Source of the DNA: Prosthecobacter debontii
GTDB lineage: Bacteria; Verrucomicrobiota; Verrucomicrobiia; Verrucomicrobiales; Verrucomicrobiaceae
Length of the DNA: 64,000 nt
Reading direction: 5' to 3'
NCBI RefSeq assembly: GCF_900167535.1
Contig: NZ_FUYE01000003.1
Location: forward strand, 106,414 to 170,413
The notes below the pieces were generated by a model. That model did no database searches. It was given only the letters and a program-made list of their open reading frames with translations, and was not told the origin of the DNA. Shown piece after piece: positions 14,873 to 23,746 of the stretch (its first letter is position 1; every line of letters begins with the position of its first letter). The translations under genes and the position numbers were made by a program.

Positions 14873-16870
14873 ATGCCTGATATCAATACGCTGCCATTCA
14901 CCCTGGGAGGTGGGGGCAACCCTGACATTTCCGATCCCGCCGAAGTCATCACGGCGATGCAAAATACACCGGGATTCTTTTCCAGTGAGGTCTATCAGAC
15001 TCTCATGCGCGAGGATCCATTCCTGGCCTACATTTCCAGGACGAAGAAGTTCTTCGCCGAAGGGATGGGCGACACGGATACCACGCTCGTCTTCGATGTT
15101 TCCGCACCGACGGAGCGCGATGTGCTGAACTGGCAAGTGATCAAGGAAGCGGCCCCAGGTTACAACCCGAGTGCCTTCAACGTCACCAAGACGATCAGCT
15201 ACGGGCATCGCAAGGTCTCCGCCTGCCTCTACAAGGATGCGGTGAAGTCTCCGGTGTTCAGCAAGTGGGACCTGTGCTTCAAACCCAAGCGCGAAGCTCA
15301 GATGGCTCAGATCCGCCAGATCATGGTGAACTGGACGCGTGGCATCTGGATGCACTGGGCGACGATGTCTTTCCAGCGCACGGTGACCTGCCGCATCTTG
15401 AACTCTGGCTTTGGTCATCAAGCCGAACAGGTGGGCAGCTACCCGCAGTGGTGCCGCCCGACTTCGATCCTGACCTGGCGCTGGCTGGAAGCTCTGCATC
15501 CGATGGTTTACAACACGCCACGTGGAGCCACGACACCTGAGGGCCAGAAGCTCAATGATGTGCTGGCCGAGAAGCAGATGATCTTCCTGGGGCATGAGAT
15601 GTTCCAGGCGATGGCGGAGCAATATGCCCGCGAGGTGGCGACAGACTTCGGCAAGCTCGGTGGTGAGGTTCACATCCCCGAACTGGGTTTTGTGCAGAAC
15701 CGGGGCAAATACGTGTTTGCGCTGGTCCCCTACCCTCGACGTTTCCGTGAGCCTGTGGGCAACGAAACCTGGGAAGATTGCATCATCCCGAGCCGCATCT
15801 CGGTGCCTGCCTCTGGCGGTGCCGCTGCTGGCTTCGAGCAGCAGGAAAACCCTGACTACCGCAACCCCGCGATTGCGAAGTATGAGGAGATCCGTTGGGC
15901 CAACCTGGACTCCGTCGAATGGCTGGTGCCACCCCGCGCCATGGTGAAGTCCATGAGCAACGGCAAGGTGGAGATGTTCCCCGCCTCCAACTACACGGGC
16001 GAGTTCATTCCGGTGAACATCAAAACCGAGAACGATCCCGATGCGGAGAACTGCTGGTTCCTGGCTCGTTATGCCTCTGGCATGAAGGGGATGTTCCCTC
16101 AGCGTTCCCGTGCAATCATGGCTTTGGCCGCGCATCCGACGGTGAAGGATTACACGCTCAGCGGTGTGCTTCCTGGTGCCGATGCCGATGTGAACCGTTA
16201 TCCGATCACCGCCTGTGGCCTGACCGCTGCGGGTTACCTGAACTTGCTCATCACAGGCACTCTTCCAGCCGATGGTGCAACACCTCCAGGCACCTCGCTG
16301 TTCATCGTGAGTCAGACCGGGAAGAAGTATCTGATCGGCACGATCCACACGAACAACGCCTTCGCCGGTGATCATCGTCATGCCGCAGGTCGTTCGATTG
16401 ACATCAGTCTGCCGTCCAGCTTGTCTGCCGCTCAGAACTGCCGTCAGCAATGCGATCCGTGGAGTCACCTGGCCTTCCTGCCTGCCTCCACACCTTCGGA
16501 TGAAGCGGGTGAGCCTTGCGCTCTGTGTGGTGACGGCACAGAGGGTGATGCCGATGTGAACTGCACGCTGTTTGCGGCCTTCTACACCGACAGTGTGAGC
16601 GATGTGCAGAACAGCTCGAACACGTCGATTGTGACGGGTGAACCGTTCACGACGGCTGCGGCGCTGCAAACCGCGCTGAACACCTATCTGGGTGCGAATG
16701 GTGGCGGAACGGCGGTGGTGACCCTGGGAGCCGACTACCTGTGGACGGTGACAATCACGGCGGATGCGGATGGTGGCGCGGCTCTTGAGGCGCTGAAGTC
16801 GGGCCACATCACCTTCCAGGACGGTGTGGGCACCAACAAGGTCAGCTTCACCGCTGAAAACTGCGACTAA
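14873..16870 (+). CDS. Major capsid protein with long C-terminal extension
   Basis: Starting at the ATG at 14873 (MPDINTLPF), the product has 665 residues, much longer than a plain HK97-fold capsid (about 300-400). Residues 1 to about 420 look like the shell domain. The last 200 residues are beta-rich and Gly/Thr-rich, with several Cys (NCRQQC, CALC, FTAENCD), and may form a surface-exposed added domain. It follows the scaffold gene, and a strong hairpin follows it, as expected for the most highly expressed gene. No Shine-Dalgarno is visible. Confidence 0.75.
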   Translation: MPDINTLPFTLGGGGNPDISDPAEVITAMQNTPGFFSSEVYQTLMREDPFLAYISRTKKFFAEGMGDTDTTLVFDVSAPTERDVLNWQVIKEAAPGYNPSAFNVTKTISYGHRKVSACLYKDAVKSPVFSKWDLCFKPKREAQMAQIRQIMVNWTRGIWMHWATMSFQRTVTCRILNSGFGHQAEQVGSYPQWCRPTSILTWRWLEALHPMVYNTPRGATTPEGQKLNDVLAEKQMIFLGHEMFQAMAEQYAREVATDFGKLGGEVHIPELGFVQNRGKYVFALVPYPRRFREPVGNETWEDCIIPSRISVPASGGAAAGFEQQENPDYRNPAIAKYEEIRWANLDSVEWLVPPRAMVKSMSNGKVEMFPASNYTGEFIPVNIKTENDPDAENCWFLARYASGMKGMFPQRSRAIMALAAHPTVKDYTLSGVLPGADADVNRYPITACGLTAAGYLNLLITGTLPADGATPPGTSLFIVSQTGKKYLIGTIHTNNAFAGDHRHAAGRSIDISLPSSLSAAQNCRQQCDPWSHLAFLPASTPSDEAGEPCALCGDGTEGDADVNCTLFAAFYTDSVSDVQNSSNTSIVTGEPFTTAAALQTALNTYLGANGGGTAVVTLGADYLWTVTITADADGGAALEALKSGHITFQDGVGTNKVSFTAENCD

Positions 16871-16878
16871 CCAACTTT

Positions 16879-16908
16879 GAGCGGGCGGTTCTCACGAGCC
16901 GCCCGCTC
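16879..16908 (+). terminator. Hairpin terminator or attenuator after the capsid gene
   Basis: GAGCGGGCGG (16879-16888) and CCGCCCGCTC (16899-16908) form a perfect 10-bp GC-rich stem with a 10-nt loop, followed by a pyrimidine-rich tract TCTTCCTTTCT. It starts 8 nt after the capsid stop, so it may partly terminate or protect the capsid mRNA. Confidence 0.75.
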
Positions 16909-16928
16909 TCTTCCTTTCTGAAAACACG

Positions 16929-17120
16929 ATGAGTGATACGACCCTACCTCAAGCGCCTGAAGATCCGAAGCCTGGGCGCGGCTACACGGTCAAACGTGTG
17001 ATCAATGGCCGGGAGATCGAAGTCCCCTGGGGCTTCACCACCTCGGTGAAAGAAGGCAAGGCTGCGAAAGCGGCTGGCATCAACTACCCCGGCACCTCGC
17101 GAGCGGCTGAAGCTCAATAA
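16929..17120 (+). CDS. Small head-region protein, function unknown
   Basis: The 63-aa frame begins MSDTTLPQAPEDPKPGRGYTVKRVINGREIEVPWG: a Pro-rich arm, a beta hairpin (VKRVINGREIEVP), then a basic helical tail. It is 5 bp from the next gene. Its position after the capsid suggests a minor virion or decoration component. Confidence 0.6.
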   Translation: MSDTTLPQAPEDPKPGRGYTVKRVINGREIEVPWGFTTSVKEGKAAKAAGINYPGTSRAAEAQ

Positions 17121-17125
17121 CGGCC

Positions 17126-17431
17126 ATGAGCAATCCTCTCACGGAGCAACCTCCCGCCAGTGCGGATCAACTGCTGAACGCGATTCGGCAGTTGATCTCG
17201 GGCGGGGCTGCGGGTGCCTCGGCCTCAAATGCGCAGGCCGTCACTCCGAGTGATTCAACGACCTTGGAGAACTGCCGTGCGCTGTATGTGGGCACAGGTG
17301 GTGATGTGGTGGCGACGGTGGGAGGGCAAGACGTGACCTTCATCAACGTGCCCGACGGCACCTGGCTGCCCATCATGGCAACGCAGGTGAAAGCCTCGAC
17401 GACTGCATCTGATCTTGTGCGGCTCTGGTAA
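17126..17431 (+). CDS. Phage structural protein of the beta-rich spike/decoration type
   Basis: The 101-aa product has a helical start followed by a recognisable phage module, VTPSDSTTLENCRALYVGTGGDVVATVGGQDVTFINVPDGTWLPI, a small beta sandwich found after capsid genes in many phages and usually annotated as hypothetical or a head-fibre base. It has no Cys pairs or catalytic residues. Role inferred from fold-like pattern and position. Confidence 0.65.
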   Translation: MSNPLTEQPPASADQLLNAIRQLISGGAAGASASNAQAVTPSDSTTLENCRALYVGTGGDVVATVGGQDVTFINVPDGTWLPIMATQVKASTTASDLVRLW

Positions 17432-17437
17432 CACGAT

Positions 17438-18163
17438 ATGAGACTTGGACTTGGCATTGGCTTAAGCTTCCCTCACCGCTCTGGTGCTGGGTCTGTGTTG
17501 ATGCCACCAACACTCCAGCCAGTATTGAACCTCGTTCCTGGCGACGAGTTATCTTCCATTGTCGATTTGTCTTGGACTCCCAGCAATAAGACGGGCAGCG
17601 CTGGCTTTGGCTATTCGGTTGAATACTCAGACGATGACGGTGCCACTTGGGAGGTTTACAGTGACACTACTGATACTGATGAGCACGTCGATCTGACTGG
17701 CAGCGGCGTGGATACCTACTCATTCCGAGTTGTTCCTTATAATGACGCCGGAGAAGGGCCATCGTCTGAATCCGTCGCGATCATTCTGCCAGTCACGATG
17801 CAAACTCCAAACCTCTCTGTGGAGGTGGATTATTTGAGCTACGAGGCTTACCTGACTTGGAATTTGATTCCTGGTGCAAGCTACTATCGGTATTCGTGGC
17901 GATACAATGGGGGTGGGTGGAACGAGGAGAGTATCGGCCCCGATAACACCTACATGTTCAGCGGGTCGTCCGGCGACGGCTTGTATGAGTTTCGCGTCCA
18001 GGGGGCCAATGACAATGGGGAGGGGCCGTGGAGTGATCCTGCCGGGGTGACTCTGCCGGGGGAGTCTGAGGGTGGCATGGACGTCACCTATCGCCGCCCG
18101 GATGCTGTGAGCCGTTATCTCCGCCCTGATGGAACCAGTTCTTACTTGAGATTCGCCGCTTAA
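17438..18163 (+). CDS. Tandem fibronectin type III virion protein
   Basis: The 241-aa product contains two FN3 domains (residues about 25-115 and 120-205). Each has the Trp of strand B (VDLSWTPS; AYLTWNLI), the Tyr of strand C and a YSFRVVPYNDAGEGP / YEFRVQGANDNGEGP strand F-G signature. A short tail ends in two similar RYLRPDG-like repeats. FN3 domains on phage surfaces are thought to bind carbohydrates or host surfaces weakly. Confidence 0.82.
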   Translation: MRLGLGIGLSFPHRSGAGSVLMPPTLQPVLNLVPGDELSSIVDLSWTPSNKTGSAGFGYSVEYSDDDGATWEVYSDTTDTDEHVDLTGSGVDTYSFRVVPYNDAGEGPSSESVAIILPVTMQTPNLSVEVDYLSYEAYLTWNLIPGASYYRYSWRYNGGGWNEESIGPDNTYMFSGSSGDGLYEFRVQGANDNGEGPWSDPAGVTLPGESEGGMDVTYRRPDAVSRYLRPDGTSSYLRFAA

Positions 18164-18167
18164 ACCC

Positions 18168-19169
18168 ATGTCTGATTTAACCACTTCAGCTGAAGTCGAT
18201 GCCTTCATGTCTTCTTCGTCAAAGGCAGAGATGCGCACGGCTCTGGACCTGGGGAATGCCGCTACCAAAAGCACGGGCACTGGCGCTGATGAGGTGGCTA
18301 CGGGTAATCACTCGCACACTGGTCTCTCTGTCCAAGCCGCTGGCACGCCATCGGTCCGCGCCTTGGGCACAGGCAGCGCAGAGGCTTGCGCTGGCGATGA
18401 CTCACGGCTCAGTGATGCTCGCACGCCGACAAGTCACACTCACGATGACCGGTATTATACCGAAAGCGAGATTGATACTGCCCTCTCCGGAAAGGCCGAC
18501 GCGTCTCATAATCACGACGACCGATATTACACTGAGAGTGAAATCGACACCGCCCTTGCCGGGAAAGCTAATGCATCTCACACCCACTCAATCAGCAATG
18601 TTACAGGTTTACAAACCGCCCTCGATGCCAAGCTAGCCGCTTCGGATGTTTTGGACGAAGACAACATGGCGAGCAACTCGGCCACGAATCCGCCAAGTCA
18701 GCAAAGCGTTAAGGCCTACGTAGATGCCAATGTGGGCGGTGGTTCCGCTGTGGCGGGAACGGCACGTTTCCGCGTTTACAAATCCACCAATCAAACAATC
18801 AACAACAACGTAGAAACGACCGTCACTTGGGATGTCGAAGAATTTGATTCGGCAAACATTTTTAGCTCTAACGCTGTCACGATCCCCAACGGTCAAGGGT
18901 GGTTGATTGCGGCCAAGGTCGTTCACCTCAACTCAAACGTCGCGACCAGCTATAACCTCCGAATCAAGGACGGCTCTACCGTCATTCGAGAGACACCTCT
19001 AGGAGGGCGTTATTTGCAGGCAACTGATGACCATACCGTTGCTCTCACCTCGCTAGTCGAGGGTAATGGAAACGCTTGGACCGTCACACTGCAACAAGTC
19101 TCTGGGGAGACGCGCTCCCTTGAAAGCGGCACTGAATTTTGCGAATTCTGGGGGGTAAGACTATGGTAA
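18168..19169 (+). CDS. Tail-fibre-like protein with HDDRYYTESEID repeats
   Basis: The 333-aa product has two copies of an HxHDDRYYTESEIDTALxGKA repeat (residues about 87-135), a module widespread in phage tail fibres and their host-contact ends, followed by LQTALDAKLAA and a beta-rich C-terminal head domain of about 130 residues. The N-terminus (SDLTTSAEVDAFMSSSSKAEMRTALDLGNAATKS) is a fibre-like trimerising helix. Its stop overlaps the start of the next gene. Confidence 0.85.
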   Translation: MSDLTTSAEVDAFMSSSSKAEMRTALDLGNAATKSTGTGADEVATGNHSHTGLSVQAAGTPSVRALGTGSAEACAGDDSRLSDARTPTSHTHDDRYYTESEIDTALSGKADASHNHDDRYYTESEIDTALAGKANASHTHSISNVTGLQTALDAKLAASDVLDEDNMASNSATNPPSQQSVKAYVDANVGGGSAVAGTARFRVYKSTNQTINNNVETTVTWDVEEFDSANIFSSNAVTIPNGQGWLIAAKVVHLNSNVATSYNLRIKDGSTVIRETPLGGRYLQATDDHTVALTSLVEGNGNAWTVTLQQVSGETRSLESGTEFCEFWGVRLW

Positions 19170-19528
19170 AAATCGTCAAACTCAACGAGGCGGGATTGAT
19201 CGTCCACTGTGCCGAAATACCCGAAGATCATGCGGTTTGGGAGGGGTATGTGCTTTTCGACGGCCAGCTTGCTGCGCCTCCGCCTGTTCCTCAAGTCATC
19301 ACCCGCCGCCAACGGAATCTCTGGTTAGGCGCAAGCCGAGTGATGCAGATCAAAGCGGCTATCTCGGCCATTAGCGATCCGACAGAGAAGCATCATGCAG
19401 CCGTCCACTTCAACGATGCGGAATCCACCGAGCGCTATCACCCGCTCACTATCGCCATGGCTGCCATCGTTGATCTCACCACTGACGAGCAAATCGATCA
19501 AGCCTTTATCGAAGCCTCTCAATTATGA
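19163..19528 (+). CDS. Small protein after the fibre gene, possible fibre accessory
   Basis: The ATG at 19163 overlaps the fibre gene stop (ATGGTAA), giving 121 residues. It is beta-rich at the start (MVKIVKLNEAGLIVHCAEIPEDH) with a helical C-terminal half. Position suggests a fibre assembly factor, as in many phages, but no family match is claimed. Confidence 0.5.
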   Translation: MVKIVKLNEAGLIVHCAEIPEDHAVWEGYVLFDGQLAAPPPVPQVITRRQRNLWLGASRVMQIKAAISAISDPTEKHHAAVHFNDAESTERYHPLTIAMAAIVDLTTDEQIDQAFIEASQL

Positions 19529-19812
19529 GCCCTGATCTACCATCCTCGTGGGAGCCGATGCTTTCATCCAGTCCTATCGTGGCCGCTTTCATTATCGGCA
19601 TCCGATATCTATTGCAATCCCTGAAGGAACAGAGGGACAGCAATAGCGCTCTCTTGGCCCAACTTAGCCAAGAACGCAATGAGCGATTGGATGCGATGGA
19701 AGCCCACATCGAACGCTGTGAAGCCCACATCCAAGAGTGTGATACCGACCGCCAGAACCTCCGCCTTGAGCTGGTGAAGCTCGCCCAACAACGAACCCAC
19801 ATAACCGCATGA
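19525..19812 (+). CDS. Small membrane-anchored coiled-coil protein (holin or inner-spanin candidate)
   Basis: The 95-aa product has one hydrophobic segment (residues about 16-32, IVAAFIIGIRYLLQSL) and then a long charged coiled coil (residues 34-90). The topology of a single N-terminal membrane segment plus a periplasmic coiled coil is that of an inner-membrane spanin (Rz). The next gene encodes a lipoprotein and the one after it an endolysin, so a lysis role is likely. Confidence 0.6.
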   Translation: MSPDLPSSWEPMLSSSPIVAAFIIGIRYLLQSLKEQRDSNSALLAQLSQERNERLDAMEAHIERCEAHIQECDTDRQNLRLELVKLAQQRTHITA

Positions 19813-20081
19813 AAATCACGATCACCATCCTCGCCCGCCTCCTCCTCGTCTTCACTCTTGCCTGCAGCCTGCTATCCTGCGCCACCCGCGCCGATGGCAC
19901 CAAAACCTTTGCGGGCCTCTCCGCTGGCCAGTGGGGACAAGTCTCGCTGGATGCGAGCAGCGCTTATCTCGATCAGCGATACAAGCGCGGACACACCACC
20001 AGCGCCAAGGAGGCCGCTGAAGTCACTCCAGCGAAGGAAGTGTCTTGGCTGGACCTGGGTCTTTCAGTGTTTGGTTTTTGA
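19809..20081 (+). CDS. Small phage lipoprotein (outer-spanin candidate)
   Basis: The 90-aa product has a typical signal peptide with a lipobox, LLSC at residues 21-24, so Cys24 would be lipidated; the mature part is about 66 residues. With the membrane-anchored coiled-coil neighbour it could form a two-component spanin that fuses inner and outer membranes at lysis. It is coupled to neighbours by ATGA and TGATG overlaps. Confidence 0.6.
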   Translation: MKITITILARLLLVFTLACSLLSCATRADGTKTFAGLSAGQWGQVSLDASSAYLDQRYKRGHTTSAKEAAEVTPAKEVSWLDLGLSVFGF

Positions 20082-20686
20082 TGCTCATGAAGACTGAAGA
20101 CATCCAAGCCATGCAACGCCGAATCGGCGTGAAAGATGATGGAGTTTGGGGCCCCGTCTCCATGGCGGCTTGTCGCGGACATTTGCGTAAGCTGATGCCT
20201 GCGATCAACCCGTGGCCCAAGAGTGATCGGAGCAGTCTGATCGCTTTCTACGGCCAGCCGGGAGATGAAAGTCAGCTTGTTTCTTTCACCTTTCCTTACC
20301 CGATGTTTTATGGAGGGAAACGCGTGCTCACCAGCCGCTGTCATCGGAAGGTGAAGGATTCATTGCTGCGTATCCTCGCCGTTATTGGTGATCGATGGGG
20401 TGATCGTCCCGAGATCATGGAGGAAGCCGAGGACTACGGTGGAATCTACAACTTCCGCAACAGCCGTGGCGGCTCCTCCCTCTCCATGCATGCCTGGGGC
20501 ATTGCCATTGATCTGGATGCCGATGACAACGGGCTCAACACCCCGTGGCCTCTGCGAGCAGACATGCCGTTAGAGATCATGGAAGCCTTCTCACGAGAGG
20601 GCTGGCTCTCGGCTGGAGCTTTTTGGACTCACAAGACGGTCCCCAACAACGGCTACGACGCCATGCATTTTCAAGCCACTCAATGA
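20081..20686 (+). CDS. M15-type peptidase endolysin
   Basis: The 201-aa product has a short N-terminal peptidoglycan-binding-like segment (DIQAMQRRIGVKDDGVWGPVSMAA, residues 8-30) and a C-terminal VanY/M15 fold. The zinc ligands are in SMHAWGIAIDLD (H137, D144) and DAMHFQ (H196). M15 endolysins cut the D-Ala or L-Ala bonds of peptidoglycan stem peptides. The ATG at 20081 overlaps the lipoprotein stop. It completes a lysis cassette of coiled-coil membrane protein, lipoprotein and endolysin. Confidence 0.85.
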   Translation: MLMKTEDIQAMQRRIGVKDDGVWGPVSMAACRGHLRKLMPAINPWPKSDRSSLIAFYGQPGDESQLVSFTFPYPMFYGGKRVLTSRCHRKVKDSLLRILAVIGDRWGDRPEIMEEAEDYGGIYNFRNSRGGSSLSMHAWGIAIDLDADDNGLNTPWPLRADMPLEIMEAFSREGWLSAGAFWTHKTVPNNGYDAMHFQATQ

Positions 20687-21588
20687 TCCGTCGCTCACAG
20701 ACTCAAAGTGCTCTACCGCCACCGCGAAAGCTGGCGGTCATCACCTGCTTTTTTAACTTCGCCGGGTTCAAGAGGCCGCGAGCGAACTGCCTGCGCTTCC
20801 TGCGAGCGATGGAGCGGCAAGGGATTCCGGTGTTCGGCGTTGAGGCGGTGCTGCCTAACCAAATACCCGTTTTAGCCGATGCACCGAACTGGAGAGTGAT
20901 CCTGGCAGATCCCCAGAAACATGTGATCTGGCAAAAGGAGGCCCTGCTGAATGTGGCGCTGGGCATGGTGCCGCCGGAATACACGGCGATTGCGTGGGTG
21001 GATAGCGATCTGGATTTCATGAATCCGCACTGGGTGAGCCAAACGGAACAGGCTCTGATGGCCTATGATGTGGTTCAGCCCTTCCATGAAGCGTTCTGGT
21101 CCCACGAAGACGGCTCGATCGAACGACGGCATTATTGCTCGACGATGACGGGGCTGGATCAGCAATGGAAAGGGCACCCGGGGTTTGCCTGGGCAGCGCG
21201 GCGAGAAATTCTGGAACGTGCGGAAGGACTCTATCCCCGGTGTGTGCTGGGCAGTGGCGATACGCTGATGGCGGCGGCGTTTCTGGACAGTCCGCTCTGG
21301 CACCGGTGCGAACAAGCTTTGGGCACAAGGCAAGATCTGTATCTGCGTTGGAGGCTGCAACTCGGGCGTGTCTCCACCGGATATGTGCATGGGCAGATCT
21401 GGCATGAACATCACGGTAGCCGGGAGAATCGGCGCTACGATGAACGCATCGACCTCATCCGCGACCTCGACTGTGTGAATGCGGTGACGGTGGATGAAAA
21501 CGGCCTGCTGAGCTGGACCGAGGCGGCCTCGCCAGAAGTGAGGGAGGCTGTGGCACATTATTTTATCGGGAGGAGAGAAGATGGATAA
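20683..21588 (+). CDS. Phage-borne GT-A glycosyltransferase-like protein
   Basis: The 301-aa product (ATG 20683, ATGA overlap with the endolysin) has a nucleotide-sugar transferase layout: LAVITCFFNF at the start, VIWQKEALLNVAL, and AIAWVDSDLDF (residues 103-112) with the metal-binding D107-S-D109. These are features of a retaining or inverting GT-A fold. It may add sugar to virion or cell-surface targets. A methyltransferase gene follows in the same operon. Confidence 0.75.
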   Translation: MIRRSQTQSALPPPRKLAVITCFFNFAGFKRPRANCLRFLRAMERQGIPVFGVEAVLPNQIPVLADAPNWRVILADPQKHVIWQKEALLNVALGMVPPEYTAIAWVDSDLDFMNPHWVSQTEQALMAYDVVQPFHEAFWSHEDGSIERRHYCSTMTGLDQQWKGHPGFAWAARREILERAEGLYPRCVLGSGDTLMAAAFLDSPLWHRCEQALGTRQDLYLRWRLQLGRVSTGYVHGQIWHEHHGSRENRRYDERIDLIRDLDCVNAVTVDENGLLSWTEAASPEVREAVAHYFIGRREDG

Positions 21589-22126
21589 GCCACCTGTGTT
21601 CACTCAAGACTGGACCACGCACCACTTCTCCAAGTGGCGGGAAGTCCTCGGCCCTTTTGCCGGACGTGAAAAGCTGCGGGGGCTTGAACTCGGCAGCTTT
21701 GAAGGTCGTTCAGCGCTGTTCTTTTTGCAGGAGATTGCCACGCACCCGACGGCGCGTCTGATCTGCATGGATCACTGGCGTGACCGCGAGATCCATGGGC
21801 GCTTTCTGCACAACATCCTTTCGGCCGGTGTGCATGATCGCTGCGAAGTGCGCAAGGGCGACTCACATCAGATGCTGCGGAGCATCCGGCAACGCTTCGA
21901 CTTCATTTACATCGATGCCGATCACCGTGCTGAGGCGGTGCTGACGGATGCGGTTTTGGCTTGGCCCATTCTTCTCCCTGGTGGGGTGCTGATCTTTGAT
22001 GACTACGAATGGGAGAAGGCAGGGCAGAAGCCGCCCAAGCTGGGCATCGATGCTTTTCTTCAAGTCTTCGCCGGTCAATTCGAAGTCCTGCACATCGGCT
22101 GGCAGGTCATCCTCAAGAAAGTCTAA
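21581..22126 (+). CDS. SAM-dependent class I methyltransferase, phage-borne
   Basis: The 181-aa product has the Rossmann methyltransferase pattern LRGLELGSFEGRSALFF (residues 32-48, SAM-binding motif I), LICMDHW (motif II region), a KGDSHQML block and FDFIYIDADHRAEAV (residues about 110-124). This is typical of the Methyltransf_24 (FkbM/TylF-like) group that acts on small molecules or glycans. It overlaps the glycosyltransferase gene by 8 bp, suggesting joint action on one substrate. Confidence 0.75.
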   Translation: MDKPPVFTQDWTTHHFSKWREVLGPFAGREKLRGLELGSFEGRSALFFLQEIATHPTARLICMDHWRDREIHGRFLHNILSAGVHDRCEVRKGDSHQMLRSIRQRFDFIYIDADHRAEAVLTDAVLAWPILLPGGVLIFDDYEWEKAGQKPPKLGIDAFLQVFAGQFEVLHIGWQVILKKV

Positions 22127-22128
22127 CC

Positions 22129-22806
22129 ATGGCCACCACTCTCACCTTTACCCTTCCGAGCAATCCCGGCTGCCCGCCTCTGGTGTGTGGCGTGGGTAAT
22201 CTCACGTTTGTCAAACTTCTGACCGATCAGAAGGCGAAGAGCGCGGATGGTAGCGGCTATCTGCGAGCCACGATCACGGCCGTTCAACAGCTCAGCCTCA
22301 CGTCCTGGAAATACACGGTGAGCGTGCCTGATTCAGAGCTGGCCAATCCCGTGACGGGTGCCGATGTGGAGCCGAGCCTATGCTGTGTGTCGTGCGCGGA
22401 TGCGGCCATCCTAGCCAAGCTGGCGCAGATTGATCCTTCCGAAACAACGGTGCGCCTGAACTGGCAAACGATCTCGCTGCGTGATCCAGATCAAGGCGTG
22501 GTGATTGGCGATACCTATCTGCTTCGGCGCAATGTGGCTTTCCGAATCCACGCGATCGAAATCGCGATTTGCAGTGGTGCCGGGCCTGTGGACCTGACGC
22601 TGCAAGTGTCTGGGGGCAACAATGAAATCTATGTGGATCTGACCAGTGCACTGACGGTGAGTGCACCGCAACTCACAGCCCGACTGGACCCAGAAATCTC
22701 TCTGCTGGTGCCTGCCAAGTGCGCTCTGCGTGCCCGTGTCTCCCACGGGGGTATCTACCCCTCTGCCTACGGCCTGGAACTCCATCTCCTCACCTCCGAA
22801 ATCTGA
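22129..22806 (+). CDS. Structural-region protein, function unknown
   Basis: The ATG at 22129 gives 225 residues, mainly beta-rich (MATTLTFTLPSNPGCPPLVCGVGNLTFVKL). Cys clusters near the N-terminus and a CCVSC segment (residues about 84-88) may form disulfides outside the cell. The C-terminal half has a beta-sandwich feel. It lies among fibre and tail genes. A longer frame from 22009 is shadow. Confidence 0.5.
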   Translation: MATTLTFTLPSNPGCPPLVCGVGNLTFVKLLTDQKAKSADGSGYLRATITAVQQLSLTSWKYTVSVPDSELANPVTGADVEPSLCCVSCADAAILAKLAQIDPSETTVRLNWQTISLRDPDQGVVIGDTYLLRRNVAFRIHAIEIAICSGAGPVDLTLQVSGGNNEIYVDLTSALTVSAPQLTARLDPEISLLVPAKCALRARVSHGGIYPSAYGLELHLLTSEI

Positions 22807-22813
22807 TCTGATC

Positions 22814-23746
22814 ATGAGCAATTCTTCTTCCTGCGGATGCCCCTCCGGCACACCTTTCAATCCTCCCACTCCAGGTTCTCTGGTCGTCGTTCCCTATGGC
22901 TCGCAAGTGGTGCAGACACCGCAAGCGTATCCCTGTGGGCGCGAAGCAGTGCAATCCACGGGCAGTGTGGCGGGAGGTGAAGCAACCAGTTCGAGCAATG
23001 CTGCCTCGGCTTTCGCTTACCCCATGGTGAAGAGTGATTTCAACATGGTGGGCATTGACGCTTCTGGGAGTTTTCTTTCACAAAATGCGCTTCTTTGGGC
23101 TATCGTCGGCGCTTCGGTCTGGATCGCACCTCTTGGTTATGTCACGATCACGGGCGTCAGTGGCGAAGTCGTCAGTTTCAAGAATGTGAACGTTCCCGGG
23201 GGAACGTTAATCAGGGCTGGAAGCAATCTACTGATCTCTCCACCGTCGATTAATTCGGGCTCAGTTGGAGAGGTCAACGCGCTGAATGTCATCAACGGAT
23301 CCTTGAATGGGGATCCAGGAACGCTACGGGGTCAAGAGGGTCAGATGCTGAAAGTGGTCAGTGGTCGATGGCAAGCAAGCGCGGGAAAAGTGTATGCTCC
23401 TCTGACGACTCCAGTGAATGTGTTTTCTGAGACTTTTGGCTCGGGAGCCATGACAGCAACTCGCACCCTAACACTGCCCAACCTTCCAAATCCCTTACCT
23501 CCTCTGTTAGCTGTGGCGATGACGATACAGCTTTATGGAAATTCGTATGATCACACGACATTGGCGTGGGGCTTTGAGGTCAAAAAGGGAGGCATTGTTT
23601 TGGCTTCCCTTCACTCTTTTCAGAGTGTTGCCCATCCCATCGTTACTCTTGACGGAACTGTTTCACCCCTGTGTCAGTTGAACTTTGAGAAGGGGGGCAC
23701 AAGCCAAGCTTCGGCTTCCATCCATGTGCATGGTTATTTCTTCTAA
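22814..23746 (+). CDS. Fibre/tail-associated protein with Cys-rich tip
   Basis: The ATG at 22814 gives 310 residues starting MSNSSSCGCPSG. The CGC pair, Pro-rich arm, long beta-repeat body (Ser/Gly/Val) and beta-rich C-terminal domain are typical of phage fibre or collar proteins that form trimeric spikes. It overlaps the next gene by one base. No enzymatic motif. Confidence 0.5.
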   Translation: MSNSSSCGCPSGTPFNPPTPGSLVVVPYGSQVVQTPQAYPCGREAVQSTGSVAGGEATSSSNAASAFAYPMVKSDFNMVGIDASGSFLSQNALLWAIVGASVWIAPLGYVTITGVSGEVVSFKNVNVPGGTLIRAGSNLLISPPSINSGSVGEVNALNVINGSLNGDPGTLRGQEGQMLKVVSGRWQASAGKVYAPLTTPVNVFSETFGSGAMTATRTLTLPNLPNPLPPLLAVAMTIQLYGNSYDHTTLAWGFEVKKGGIVLASLHSFQSVAHPIVTLDGTVSPLCQLNFEKGGTSQASASIHVHGYFF

